64,000 bases of DNA, taken from Peronospora farinosa (taxonomy: Eukaryota > Oomycota > Peronosporomycetes > Peronosporales > Peronosporaceae). Shown here in pieces: positions 20,481 through 31,058 of this stretch (its first letter is position 1; every line of letters begins with the position of its first letter). The position numbers and the translations under genes are program-made. The notes under the pieces are model-generated. The model was not told the DNA's origin. It searched no databases and saw only the letters and a list, made by a program, of their open reading frames with translations. Location of the stretch: assembly GCA_947646735.1 (NCBI GenBank), contig CANTFK010000037.1, positions 1-64,000 of the forward strand. Direction: 5' to 3'.

Positions 20481-20559
20481 CTCTCGGACATGGCGTGGGA
20501 TCTGTTCCTGTCCGAACTTAAGGAAATAGAGATCCACGGATAGTCGCACTACTGTAGCT

Positions 20560-21472
20560 CCAGAAAAGAACGTGGTAGACTGTTGCTCGTCGTCCACAAT
20601 GGATGAGATCATCTTGGAAACTGAAAAGAAGAAACGGTTTGCTTCTCAAGACTGGGATGTCTTGTAGGACATCCCGTTCTATGATGCTCTGTGGAAACAC
20701 CGTGATGTGTTTCCAGCTGAAGTGCCGAGCCGCCTACCGGCCGATAGGGGCATCAGGCACGAGATTGACCTGGAGCCTGGAGCCTGGCACCAAGTATTGT
20801 GTGACCAGGCAATGGCCGTTGCCGAAGGAACAAGTCGATTAAATCGATGAGTTCTTCGACAAGCGAGCCAAGAGGGGACATGTAAGTGAGAGCAAGTCGC
20901 CTCACTGCAGCCCGAACTTTTGTGTGCGTAAAGAAACAGGTGGATGGCGCGTGGTTCATGCTTGTAATAAGCTGAACACGGCCACCATTCCGGCTCAAAC
21001 ACCGATCTCGTGGAAAGATGTCTTGTTGAATTCCATGGGAAAGTCAACTATCTTTTCCGCGTTGGATCTAAAGGATGGCTACTATCAGGTTCTCATGAGA
21101 GATACCGATGTAGCCAAAACGGCAGTAAGCACCCCAAGCGGTATGCTGTGGGAGTGGCTTGTGATGCCACAAGGGTTGAAAAACGCTCCAGCAACATTCA
21201 ACCGAGTGGTATGCGTTAGCACCGTGCCTACACCCCCCATTACTTTGACGATGTATTCCGTGCATAGTAGGGCGGAGGACGACCTGAGCGCAATAGAGTC
21301 GCACAAGCGTCATTCAGACGCTGTGTTGCAGACTCTGGGTGACGCCCATTTATACGTATACTTGCAAAAGAGCTTAATATGGGTCCCCGGGACACCTGTG
21401 CTGGGATGCATCGTAGGTACACATGCTGTACGAGCAGACACAGAAAAGGTTAAGGTTATTAAGGAATGACCA
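20560..21472 (+). pseudogene. Family B RT of second element
   Basis: RT blocks in order are PSRLPADRGIRHEIDLEPG, the KEQVD segment, NFCVRKETGGWRVVHACNKLN, FSALDLKDGYYQV, WLVMPQGLKNAPATFNRVV, and a YFDD codon run near 21,239-21,250. The frame changes directly around YFDD, and a stop after KVKVIKE at 21,467-21,469 ends the open part. The inverted arm shares these lesions. Confidence 0.8.
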
Positions 21473-22060
21473 GTTTCACGACACGTGAAGAATCTGTTGC
21501 AATTCTTTGGGCTCACTACTTACTTGCATAAGTACAGCAAAAATTTTGCGGAGCAGACCAAGCCATTGTCTAACCTGGAAAAAAGGATGCAGAATGGACT
21601 TGGCAAAGGAGCAAGCAGATGCATTCACATCAGTGAAGCAATCTCTTGTTGAGGCACCGGTCTTGGCATTGCCAGACTCGCATGAGCCCTTTAGCGTCAT
21701 CTGCGATGCAAGCAATTTTGCAATCGGCAGCGCTCTCATGCAGAAGGATGACAGCGGCATTGACGTGTCATTTCGTATCAGTCGCGGCTTTTAAAAGCCG
21801 CAGAACGGAATTGCCCTGTGCATGACAAAGAGCTACTTTCAATTAAGTATGCCCTTGTAAAGCTTCGTGTGCCCCTCTTGGGCACCGAACCTTTTGTGGT
21901 TTATACGGATCACGCATATTTGCGGACCGCTATAGATTCACCGCACCTCTCGCCTTGAATGGCGAGATGGCTGACATTCTTCTCTAAATCTAATATGAAA
22001 TCTGAATATAAGCCGGGTAAGTAGAATATCTTGGCTGACGCGTTATCGCGCAGACCAGAC
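21473..22060 (+). pseudogene. Family B RNase H of second element
   Basis: Connection and RNase H segments: TYLHKYSKNF, then AFTSVKQSLVEAPVLALPD and FSVICDASNFAIGSALMQKDD in one frame (21,507-21,794), later PVHDKELLSIKYALV and VYTDHAY in another. SEYKPGK is followed by a stop, as in the first element. An AAAAGCCGC hairpin sits at 21,785-21,805, exactly where the inverted arm ends. Confidence 0.75.
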
Positions 22061-23220
22061 TTCGAGAAAAGACACCAGGAAAGTGTGTCTCGTGCGAAAG
22101 CACAAGTTCAGTCGTCAACATTGGCAGCCATGAAGGTTTACCATGTGACGAGCTCAATGGCCTTCGATATAAAGTAGTGCTACAGTCAGGAAGAACATCG
22201 TCGCCTGCTGTTGGATCATTTTGGTTGACGAAAGGTTACCCTTCCGTCGCACCTGAAAGCGAAATTAAATCGCTTTAGTTACAGTGGTGGCCTACTATGG
22301 CATCTTCTGTCAACTTGTGATCCCTTGAGAATCTATGTACAGATCTCGAGCTGATGATACTTCACGAGTGCCATGATGTGCCATCTAGTGGGCATCTGGG
22401 CCGTGAAAAGACATTCTTATGAGTGTCCGAAATTTTTTGGTGTCCTCACCTATATCGGTGGGTGGCCAACTATATTCGCTCTTGTGAAGAGTGTCAGCGC
22501 ATTAAGCCTGCACCTTCTACCAGTGTGCCATTGGAGCCGCTGCCGATCCAATAGAATGTTGGAAGTCGGTCAGTTTGGACTTCATGTTTGGCTTACCGCC
22601 TGACCATACAGGAAGGATGGGGCTCGTTGTCTTTGTAGACCAGCTCAGCAAGATGGTGCACTTGGCACCATGTAGTACCAAGATCTAAGGAAAAGAGGCT
22701 TCCTTCTTGTTTCTGGATCACATGTACCGACTACACGGGATGCCCGAGTCCATCGTATCGGACTGGGATCCGCGATTTACGTCGGGTTTTTGGCGACATG
22801 TTTTTGGGCTTCTGGGAATCAAGCTCCACATGTCAACCGCTGATCATCCACAGACCAATGTCCAAGCGAAACGAGCCAATCGAGTCGTGGCGGATGTATT
22901 TCGTACTGTAGCAACTTTTAAGGAATGTAGCAAGCAATTCCCATTCGTGGAGTTCGCTATTAATAACAGTGTTCACGCAAGTACGGGTGAAACACCGTTT
23001 TACATTAACGGACTGATTCATCCTCGAACGCCATTCTTCTTTGTACGCAGCCCGAGTCTTAGTGGGGGAGGGCCCCTCACTTCGCTCGGTGCGAAAGCCA
23101 AAGAGGGTCAAAATTGCCCGAGTGACACTGCCAATTTAGCAGTGGTCACGACACCTATAGGAATCAATGAGGAGGCACGGCAAGAAATGCCTGTGCTCCG
23201 TGACAATAACGCGTAAGCAT
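22061..23220 (+). pseudogene. Family B integrase of second element
   Basis: Integrase with HHCC-like HECHDVPSSGHLGREK near 22,360, VVFVDQLSKMVHL near 22,630, and an open stretch (22,707-23,216) with SDWDPRFTS, HPQTNVQAKRANR and NSVHASTGETPFYI. The catalytic Glu is replaced by Lys. The C-terminal chromodomain is missing; the frame ends in unrelated sequence at about 23,220. Confidence 0.8.
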
Positions 23221-23472
23221 AATCAGAAGCGTCGACCCATGATCGACCTCTTGTAGGGGTCATAGGCGAGCTGCAATCATATTTCGGCGATAGAAAGTTA
23301 CAAAAGCGCTTTTAAATTTTAGTAACTAGCTTGGTCTTTTGTAGAGCTTAGGCCAGTTTCCCTTTTAAGAAATTCAAACGTAATCAATAGCAGGAATGCA
23401 TCTGAACTTTGAAAAGAGATGTAAAGGATAGACCATAAGAGCTATGCAAATTTGCAGTACGAGAATTAATTT
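23221..23472. other. Spacer with no recognised gene
   Basis: About 250 bases between the truncated integrase and an inverted LTR. I see no ORF, repeat or motif that can be named. Confidence 0.4.
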
Positions 23473-24061
23473 TGTAGACGGGCACTTTAAAGAAGCTTTC
23501 ACGTACTACGCAGGAACACACCTTCGAGCAGCGTGAGGAAGCGGTTAGACTGTCTTACCTGGTAATGGTGTTGGTCGGCGCTAAAGCGCAGTACCAACCG
23601 TTGCCGGTCGCTTTGGAGCGAACTGCGAAATGAACTGCTAAGACAAGAGCTCCACTTACGACACGCAAAAGCTTATTCAGCTTCTCGTGCGCACTGGACA
23701 ATGTTTAGCGGATTCAAGACTGAGTTTCAATAGAAGTTAATTAAATATAAATCTAACTACTGATTGGTTAATTATGCAAAGATCGGATACGCGTCTCTTT
23801 AGAACGTATCTCTACGTGCAAGCTAAAAATATATTTAAGCTCGCTGATGACGTCCGTCTGAAGCGTCACCACAGCGCCTAGTCCCCACTGGGCGTCATCC
23901 CCATTGAATGTGAATCCATCCATGGATATCACATTCACGGGGATGGGTCACATTAATGTGCCACACCCAAGTGGCAGGCCTAAGGTACCACGTAGCCTGT
24001 TAGACCTCCTCCTTAAAAATCATATACTTAGCGGACTCGTGTAGCTATTGGCCCGTTACAT
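23473..24061 (-). mobile_element. Family B LTR, inverted (3' LTR)
   Basis: On the minus strand this 589-bp segment starts TGTAACGGGCC at 24,061 and ends TCTACA at 23,473. No primer-binding site follows its end. A purine-rich GACGAAGATGA precedes its start, so it is a 3' LTR of a minus-strand family B element. It lies in opposite orientation to the 5' LTR at 17,586, so the two do not form one element. Confidence 0.7.
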
Positions 24062-24112
24062 CATCTTCGTCAGAGCGATTTTACATTTTGTAAAACATCG
24101 ACAAGCAAAGAG

Positions 24113-24640
24113 ATGCCACCGAAACATGGTAAGGCCGATGCGTCGCCTGCAAAGGAGCCCATGCAGACCAACACAAAGCGGAAGTACCGCGATAACGCGG
24201 AGATGTCGCCAAGTGTCTCGGTGACAACGCTGACAATCAATGTCAACTTGTCAGCAGAGAACACTGGTCCATCTCATTATGGTGCAAATGCATACTTGTC
24301 TTCATTTTTGACTACAATGAGACCACGTCAATGCCATCAACTTAAAATGGTGATTAGAACATTGCATTACATGTCCCTATGATTTGAGGCACCTACCCTT
24401 CAGGAACCTTCCATGCTTCCTGACAGCGAGGGCCAGGCCTCTTCGTCTGTGCCAACGAGCGCAGCGGCCAATACTGAGCGCACTGCTTCGATAAAAACAG
24501 CCGCCATTCAATATCATGTCGGCGATGCGAAATCTGGCTCCTTTTTTTAACCCAACGCCTGAAGTCTTGACAATCCACAATGAAGAGTCAGACTTAGGCG
24601 AGGGTGAGCTAAAAGCTCTTTCAAACTGCTTAGTCTCTTT
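24113..24640 (+). pseudogene. Antisense ORF copy next to inverted LTR
   Basis: Starts MPPKHGKADASPAKEPMQ and continues in broken frames to about 24,640. It aligns with the antisense ORF at 11,971-12,867 and keeps the same 52-base distance to the LTR. Relative to the minus-strand LTR at 23,473-24,061 it is antisense and just inside the element, the same arrangement as in the first family B element. Product unknown. Confidence 0.5.
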
Positions 24641-24649
24641 CCGTCATGC

Positions 24650-26160
24650 TCTCTGAGTGCGGTATGTTCCATTACACTGATGTAGTCACAAAACGAGGTG
24701 GTCGAACAGCGGTTATCGCATGCAGAGACATCGGTCGAGCAGGAGTTTCCGATTCGCAACGATGCGGTCGAGCAGGGATTCCCGCGTACAAACACATCGT
24801 TTACAAAGGAGTTTGTGATCAATTTCTAGGCGGTCGAGCAAAGTCTCCCGGTCACAGCAAGACGGTCGAGCAAAGTCCCGCATACAAGCACATCAATCAA
24901 GCAGAGACTTTCGAGTTTCACCGAGAGGGTCGAGAATGAGCTCGCGCATACAAGTGAGGCGGTCATAGACGGGCTACCGCCTCTAATTGACGAGAATGGG
25001 CGGACTACTGACCGACGTGGTGGAGACAGAGCTCCCACGTCTAGAGGGGTTACATGATCCTCTTGTGATAGCGACGTGCCAGTCTCGAGGAGGGGCTTGA
25101 GACGCAAGAGAAACGCAAGAAAGGAGCACACCGATCACCGAGACGATGAAACTCACGTTAAAAAGCTGATGCAGATGGTTCCGTAGTGACGGAATCCGTA
25201 TGCGCGCTTGAATATGTGGAGGGATCCCCACATGGTGGCCGCTACATTGAGGTAGCAAGCCCACCGTGCATTGCTACAGGTATCACATCTCTGCCAGACT
25301 TTACATGGAAAGATATTCTTCATGACCTCAAGGCCGGCGACATCGAGCAAGTGTGCATCGTTTCAGCCACCGAAGCAGCCAGTGAAGAAGTTCTGGAGGC
25401 TCACCCGAAGAGCGCCGAGCCTAAATCAGCGCGCAAAGAACGCTTCGCGGCACATTCTTGAGATGTTATTCGTTCTTTGGGAAACCCTGTATACGATATC
25501 GCTCGTAAGTACGCCGAATATCTTTCCGGAGCAAATTTCTTCTGAGCTTCGAGCGGATCGTGAAGTGCGGCAAGAGATATATCTCGCAGGATCGAAGTAT
25601 TGCGTGACATTAAAGTGGCCATTTTTGCGTGATAAAGTCATCGTTATTGATAAATTCTTTGAGGGTAGCCGTAAGGCTGGCCATGTCCGCGAGAGTATCT
25701 CGCCTCATTCGAGCCGACTTTCTGTGTGAAGAAAGCCACCGGCGGTTGGAGCATTGTGCAAGCCTTCAACAAGCTAAATGACGCCACGATCCCGGCTCAA
25801 ACGCCTACCCCTCGAAATACATGGTATTGAAATCCATGTCCGGGAGCGAGATCTACAGCGCCATAGATCTGACAGACGGTTTCTATCATATCCTCATGAG
25901 GGACAGTGACATTCTGTTCACTGCGTTCAGCACCCCAAGCGGGATGCTATAGGAGTGATTAGTCATGCCACAAAGTCTTAAGAACTCTTTAGCTACGTTC
26001 AATCGGATGGTAACACAAGTACTTCGTCCACTTCGCGACTTTAGACCGAGCTACTTTGACGACATTTTGTTCACAGCCGCGCTGAGCAAAAGATCAGGAC
26101 TACGGAGGTACACCTTCGACACTTGAAGCAGGTGTTTCAACGAGTTATCATTGGTCCATA
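24650..26160 (+). pseudogene. Family A linker and RT fragment, plus strand
   Basis: A plus-strand family A fragment. It starts with the 33-bp-type linker repeats (GGTCGAGCA units, 24,690-24,950), then the stretch MTESVCALEYVEGSPHGG (25,186-25,461) and RT blocks: CVTLKWPFLRDK, KKATGGW, SAIDLTDGFYHILMRDSD, and YFDD near 26,056-26,067. Frameshifts at about 25,720 and stops at about 25,830 and 25,950 break it. It matches the minus-strand fragment at 2,114-2,820 but extends further, past YFDD. Confidence 0.8.
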
Positions 26161-26279
26161 TTAAAACTTTAGGCCCTAATAATAAACAAATGACATTATG
26201 CCACGCTGTGCCCACTATTCGGGCACAGCACCTGCCTTGTTAATTTCTGTTTATGCTATACGCAATAAGGCCCATTACA
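26161..26279 (-). mobile_element. Truncated LTR-like end
   Basis: On the minus strand this begins TGTAATGGGCC, like the family A LTR start TGTAATGGGGC. It includes a short stem (GTGCCC..GGGCAC). It abuts the family B inverted arm exactly at 26,280, so it probably caused or marks that truncation. Its other end is not resolved. Confidence 0.4.
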
Positions 26280-27220
26280 AGACTGATACGAAATGACACG
26301 TCAATGCCGCTGTCATCCTTCTGCATGAGCGCGCTGCCGATTTCAAAATTGCTTGCATCGCAGATGACGCTAAAGGGCTCATGCGAGTCTGGCAATGCCA
26401 AGACCGGTGCCTCAACAAGAGATTGCTTCACTGATGTGAATGCATCTGCTTGCTCCTTTGCCAAGTCCATTCTGCATCCTTTTTTCCAGGTTAGACAATA
26501 GCTTGGTCTGCTCCGCAAAATTTTTGCTGTACTTATGCAAGTAAGTAGTGAGCCCAAAGAATTGCAACAGATTCTTCACGTGTCGTGAAACTGGTCATTC
26601 CTTAATAACCTTAACCTTTTCTGTGTCTGCTCGTACAGCATGTGTACCTACGATGCATCCCAGCACAGGTGTCCCGGGGACCCATATTAAGCTCTTTTGC
26701 AAGTATACGTATAAATGGGCGTCACCCAGAGTCTGCAACACAGCGTCTGAATGACGCTTGTGCGACTCTATTGCGCTCAGGTCGTCCTCCGCCCTACTAT
26801 GCACGGAATACATCGTCAAAGTAATGGGGGGTGTAGGCACGGTGCTAACGCATACCACTTGGTTGAATGTTGCTGGAGCGTTTTTCAACCCTTGTGGCAT
26901 CACAAGCCACTCCCACAGCATACCGCTTGGGGTGCTTACTGCCGTTTTGGCTACATCGGTATCTCTCATGAGAACCTGATAGTAGCCATCCTTTAGATCC
27001 AACGCGGAAAAGATAGTTGACTTTCCCATGGAATTCAACAAGACATCTTTCCACGAGATCGGTGTTTGAGCCGGAATGGTGGCCGTGTTCAGCTTATTAC
27101 AAGCATGAACCACGCGCCATCCACCTGTTTCTTTACGCACACAAAAGTTCGGGCTGCAGTGAGGCGACTTGCTCTCACTTACATGTCCCCTCTTGGCTCG
27201 CTTGTCGAAGAACTCATCGA
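26280..27220 (-). pseudogene. Family B RT/RNase H, inverted arm
   Basis: The minus strand repeats the RT and early RNase H of the second family B element (20,843-21,784) almost base for base. The same frameshift at YFDD and the same stop after KVKVIKE are present. One visible difference is Gln for Arg in the NAPATFN(R/Q)VV block. The copy stops inside RNase H at 26,280. Confidence 0.85.
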
Positions 27221-28566
27221 TTTAATCGACTTGTTCCTTCGGCAACGGCCATTGCCTGGTCACACAATACTTGGTGCCAGGCTCCAGGCTCCAGGTCAAT
27301 CTCGTGCCTGATGCCCCTATCGGCCGGTAGGCGGCTCGGCACTTCAGCTGGAAACACATCACGGTGTTTCCACAGAGCATCATAGAACGGGATGTCCTAC
27401 AAGACATCCCAGTCTTGAGAAGCAAACCGTTTCTTCTTTTCAGTTTCCAAGATGATCTCATCCATTGTGGACGACGAGCAACAGTCTACCACGTTCTTTT
27501 CTGGAGCTACAGTAGTGCGACTATCCGTGGATCTCTATTTCCTTAAGTTCGGACAGGAACAGATCCCACGCCATGTCCGAGAGATTTACTATCTCCTCGG
27601 CAGATGCCAAAACAAGTTGGAGCACCTCAACTGAGGATTCCTCGGCATCTTTTCTTCGACGACCTCGAACAACTCGTTCGTAGTTCCGTTCTCTTCGACC
27701 GAGACTGATCCAAGGGTCACTTGTGTCGACGTGCCTTGATCGTCTTGATAAGTCTGGTGCTCATTGTTCGATTCATCATCACGACCTTTGACCTGGAAGA
27801 AGGTATTAGCCAACGCACTCCTTCCAACCGCATCAGGCTCATGGATCTGTGCCGGTTCTTATGGCGCTTGGCTTCCTGTCAGCTCACCATCAACTGCCAC
27901 AGGCTCTCGGCTCTGTGCAGGACCATTGAACGCATGACTACCTGCCATCGTCCCATTCACTACACCAGTATCCTCGAGCTGGGTAGGAATATGTGTCGCC
28001 TGACTTCCTGTAAGGACACTTCCAACTACTCCAGGCTCAAGGGGCTGGGTAGTAACTGGTGTCGATTGACATACCTTCATCGCACCCTCGACTGTGTTGG
28101 CCACAGCATCAGTAACATAAGCCTCTCGCAGGAGCACATCCGTTCCGGTGTCCAGCGTAGAGTTGGCGACGCCATCAATCCATGGTTGGTACTTAGCCAA
28201 CCAAGGCATGCCTAGGATAAGGTCATACGGACTCTCCATACCTAGCACTGTGAACTTCTCTTTACAAGAGAAGTCACTAAAGCTGAAGACGAACTCAACT
28301 TGAACTCCCTCCGATTTTACGAGCGCGCCGTTCGCTAAACGAGCGATCTCCTCTTCTCGCTTGCCATCCTGGCAAAGCGACTCATATCTAGCCGGACTCT
28401 TTTTCAGAGCCTCGAGTTTAAAATGCTGTGATGCACCCGAATTAACGAGAAGGGCCATCACTTGGTCATAGCCTCGAACTCGAGCGCTATAGACCAAAAG
28501 TGTTGAAGTCCGACCTTTCGGTACCTCAGGGACTATGCTACCCATTTGTTCGATCACTCTGAACAT
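27221..28566 (-). pseudogene. Family B retropepsin, inverted arm
   Basis: A 235-residue open frame (27,859-28,566) with LLVNSGASQHF and DLILGMPWLAKYQPWID, then the linker and the start of RT in other frames. Unlike the other arm, the protease frame is not stopped early. The catalytic Asp is Asn, so it would be inactive. Confidence 0.8.
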
Positions 28567-29699
28567 AGGGGTAGCTTCAGAGTCTGCGACAGTAGGGCAT
28601 CCCGCTCCAACTGCGCTCCCACATTTTCCGGCCCATCTTGGGCAGGTGCTGAACCTGTGCGTCGTGCACGCTGGTTTTTCGCACCTCCCTTCGGGTAGGG
28701 ACCCTTCTTGCTGGCTACCTCAGCACCAGCAGCAAGTTTGACATAGCAGCGAGCCATCATATGGCCGCGCTTGTAGTAGACCACATCTGCATTGCCTAAC
28801 TCCATTGAAGTGGCATCCGAATTCTCAGACGTTATAATAAGCTGTCGCCGAGGCACTGTTGTAGGATTGCTCCTCAGCCATGGCAATATCAATTGCCTCC
28901 TCCATCTTCCATGGCACCTTTCTAAAGAGGGCCTGATGCGATGGGCCGTGCCGTAGTCCGTTCGTGAACGTAGGCACCTTAATGTGTTCCGGTATCGGAC
29001 CAACAGCAATGGACGCCGACAGCGAACGCATCTCCTGCACATACTCTTGCAGAGATCGTTTCGACTGTCGTGCTTCAAAGAAGCGCGCCTGAAGTAATAC
29101 TTCATTGTTAATCGGCTGATACATGGCGAGAATCTTCGAGTTAAAATCGCCCATGATGGAAACGCATCGTCGTTTGCCATAAGCGCAGAGTAATCCCACT
29201 CTGACGCTTTGCCACGCAAATTAGACATGTCATCTCTGATGAGCTGCGCCATACCGCATTGCTCCACGACTAAAAGCCAGTGAACAATCGTATGTGGTCA
29301 GTCCCATTAAACTTCTGGAGGGTCCATACAAATGGGCCTTGGCTGATAAGACCGGGCAGAGAGCGTCTCACCAGTTCTTTTGAGCGCCTCATTAGGTGCC
29401 TGCTCACGCAAAAGATCATTCTAAGTCTTACTGATGGACTCATCCACTGCTTGGACGCATTTCTACGCTGTACGATCACAAACGCCTCGAATTGTTCCAA
29501 TTGAGCCACATGTTGCTCAGAAGGACAATGCAAGAGGTTGGCGAGGGCTTGTTTACCAAGTCCCTGCACCAAATGATCTGCCAACTCCCTATGGCGTTCG
29601 AAGAGGTGAGAATAGTTCCCAATCCATACTAAGGGACATTCGTATCCACACGCACGCTCAGAGAGACGGGTCGTGATAAGGACTACAAGTGCTACCAAA
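28567..29699 (-). pseudogene. Family B gag, inverted arm
   Basis: The minus strand repeats the gag of the second family B element, with the same frameshifts and the same shortened nucleocapsid VVYYKRGHMMARC. Differences are few: single bases near 29,150 and an extra base near 29,320. The primer-binding site lies at 29,680-29,697 on the minus strand. Confidence 0.8.
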
Positions 29700-29812
29700 T
29701 GTAGACGGGTCCTTCGAAAGAAGCTGCCAAGTACTACGCAAGCACAAACCTTTGATCAGCGTGAGGAGGCGGTTAGACTGTCTTACCTCCGCGTGCGGTG
29801 GTGGTGTTGTTG
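29700..29812 (-). mobile_element. Family B 5' LTR remnant at gene-island border
   Basis: Only the last 113 bases of the LTR remain. They end in an ACC microsatellite (GGTGGTGGTGTTGTTG on the plus strand) where the sequence switches to host DNA. The other arm has one more ACC unit and continues into the full LTR. Confidence 0.7.
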
Positions 29813-30008
29813 TCTACACAACCTTCTACTAGACACCTGCAGCACCTCAATTAAGGGACATCGGCGTGATAAGTGACTTCTCTTTATTTTTTGTTCGACA
29901 AATTGGCGGGAGAGATTTAAATAGCTATACCCATCTTTCGCTCTCCTAAGACGATAGATAATCAAAAATCGTTTAAAAGGGATTACTTTCGATTCAATCG
30001 GTAGAAGC

Positions 30009-30025
30009 GCATTTCCTCACATTGG
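30009..30025 (+). promoter_or_regulatory. Initiator-like motif, COPI-associated gene
   Basis: GCATTTCCTCACATTGG resembles the oomycete initiator (CATTYY followed by CA) and lies 37 bases before the ATG. Similar CATTYYNNCA motifs precede the P5A-ATPase and TLDc genes. Confidence 0.3.
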
Positions 30026-30061
30026 AATCATCGCTCCCGGTCGAAACGCTCGCCTGTCGCC

Positions 30062-30844
30062 ATGAACCCCAGCAGTAACTTGTTCCAGAACCCTTCTTCT
30101 CTTCGTGTAGAGTCCCCAGCCATATCAGGCGTAAATTTCATGGCTTCGCCTTCAGTTTCTCCGGTGGGCGGTACACCATCTTCGTACGAGGCCGTGCCTG
30201 CTTCTGCTTTTGATGCTGAGACAGGTCCGCTACGCCCGAACCTCATGAACGAAATCCGCAACCAGATCAAAGCTACAAACAGACAGACAATCGTCAAGGT
30301 CATGCGTCTGCTAAATCTGGTACTGGCCTCCACCACTGTCACGGTGGGCGTGCTAGCGTGGCTGTTCGGTCAAGTGGACACGTTTCAGAAATTTATTGCA
30401 GGGATTTACATTATGTACGAGAGGGAAAGAAATAGCAGGAACTGTGAAGAGAGAACTGACAAAAATCAATTGGTACTGTTGCTGTCTGCAGAATATTTGG
30501 CGCGTTACTGCTGGCATTTGAGATGCGTACCGAAAAGATTGACGTGGTCTTGCGCAAAAACTTTGGCTTCATGTATGGCAACAAGACGCGCACCGTGTTC
30601 TTGGTCTTGTAAGTTAAAATTTGTGGAGTGTTGACTACAGTAAGTGTTTTTTTGCTTAATAGTGTTAATGTCCCTAATATGTCGTTGCAGTATCGCGATC
30701 TGGCCGCTTTCAATGGGTAACTTTTGGCTGACAATTCTGGACGCCGTGCTGCTGTTCCTCAACGCTTTTTTCAACTACTTTGTCATCTCGCAGCACCCAG
30801 CTTTTTCTACGGTGCCGCCGGTGTACAACTCAAACCAACCCTAG
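30062..30844 (+). CDS. COPI-associated / TVP15-like four-TM protein
   Basis: A three-exon gene: 30,062-30,414, 30,492-30,608 and 30,691-30,844, giving 207 residues. Both introns are GT-AG (77 and 82 bp, ending CTGTCTGCAG and GTCGTTGCAG). The protein has a Ser/Pro-rich cytosolic N-terminus of about 85 residues and then four hydrophobic segments: LLNLVLASTTVTVGVLAWLF, FIAGIYIIIFGALLAFEM, VFLVFIAIWPLSMGNF and WLTILDAVLLFLNAFFNYF. The YIIIFGALLAFE block is typical of the COPI-associated (PF08507/TVP15-like) family of Golgi membrane proteins, whose precise job is unclear. Splicing is needed to restore the second and fourth segments and is supported by the resulting continuous family motif. The first reading frame alone would run into a stop after unrelated residues. 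Confidence 0.75.
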
Positions 30845-31058
30845 CAGCCTACTGGTCCTTCGCTCTCACCCACTTACATGAACGTGTAAGAAAGAAGACA
30901 ACGATATGTGGTCCCCTTCGCAGTTGTCAAGTTTTAAATTTCCAATCGATTTCTCGATTCTTCATTGTAGCCATCTCGTCGTATAATGGCTACACTATAT
31001 TTTACAACGTCACGAATATACTCCAACCACTTAACTATAACCATACGCGAGTGGAGGG

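Larger units (their letters stand above)
18251..21784 (+). repeat. Left arm of 3.5-kb inverted repeat
   Basis: Reverse-complement partner of 26,280-29,812. Positions pair with a constant sum of 48,064 over about 3 kb and 48,065-48,066 near the outer end, so indels are only one to three bases. Substitutions seen are single bases, for example near 19,676-19,682 and 21,205. The spacer is 4.5 kb. Confidence 0.9.
26280..29812 (-). repeat. Right arm of 3.5-kb inverted repeat
   Basis: Partner of 18,251-21,784. It is bounded inside by an LTR-like end at 26,279 and outside by unique host DNA at 29,813. Both arms carry the same gag, protease and RT lesions, so the copy was made after the element died. 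Confidence 0.9.
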
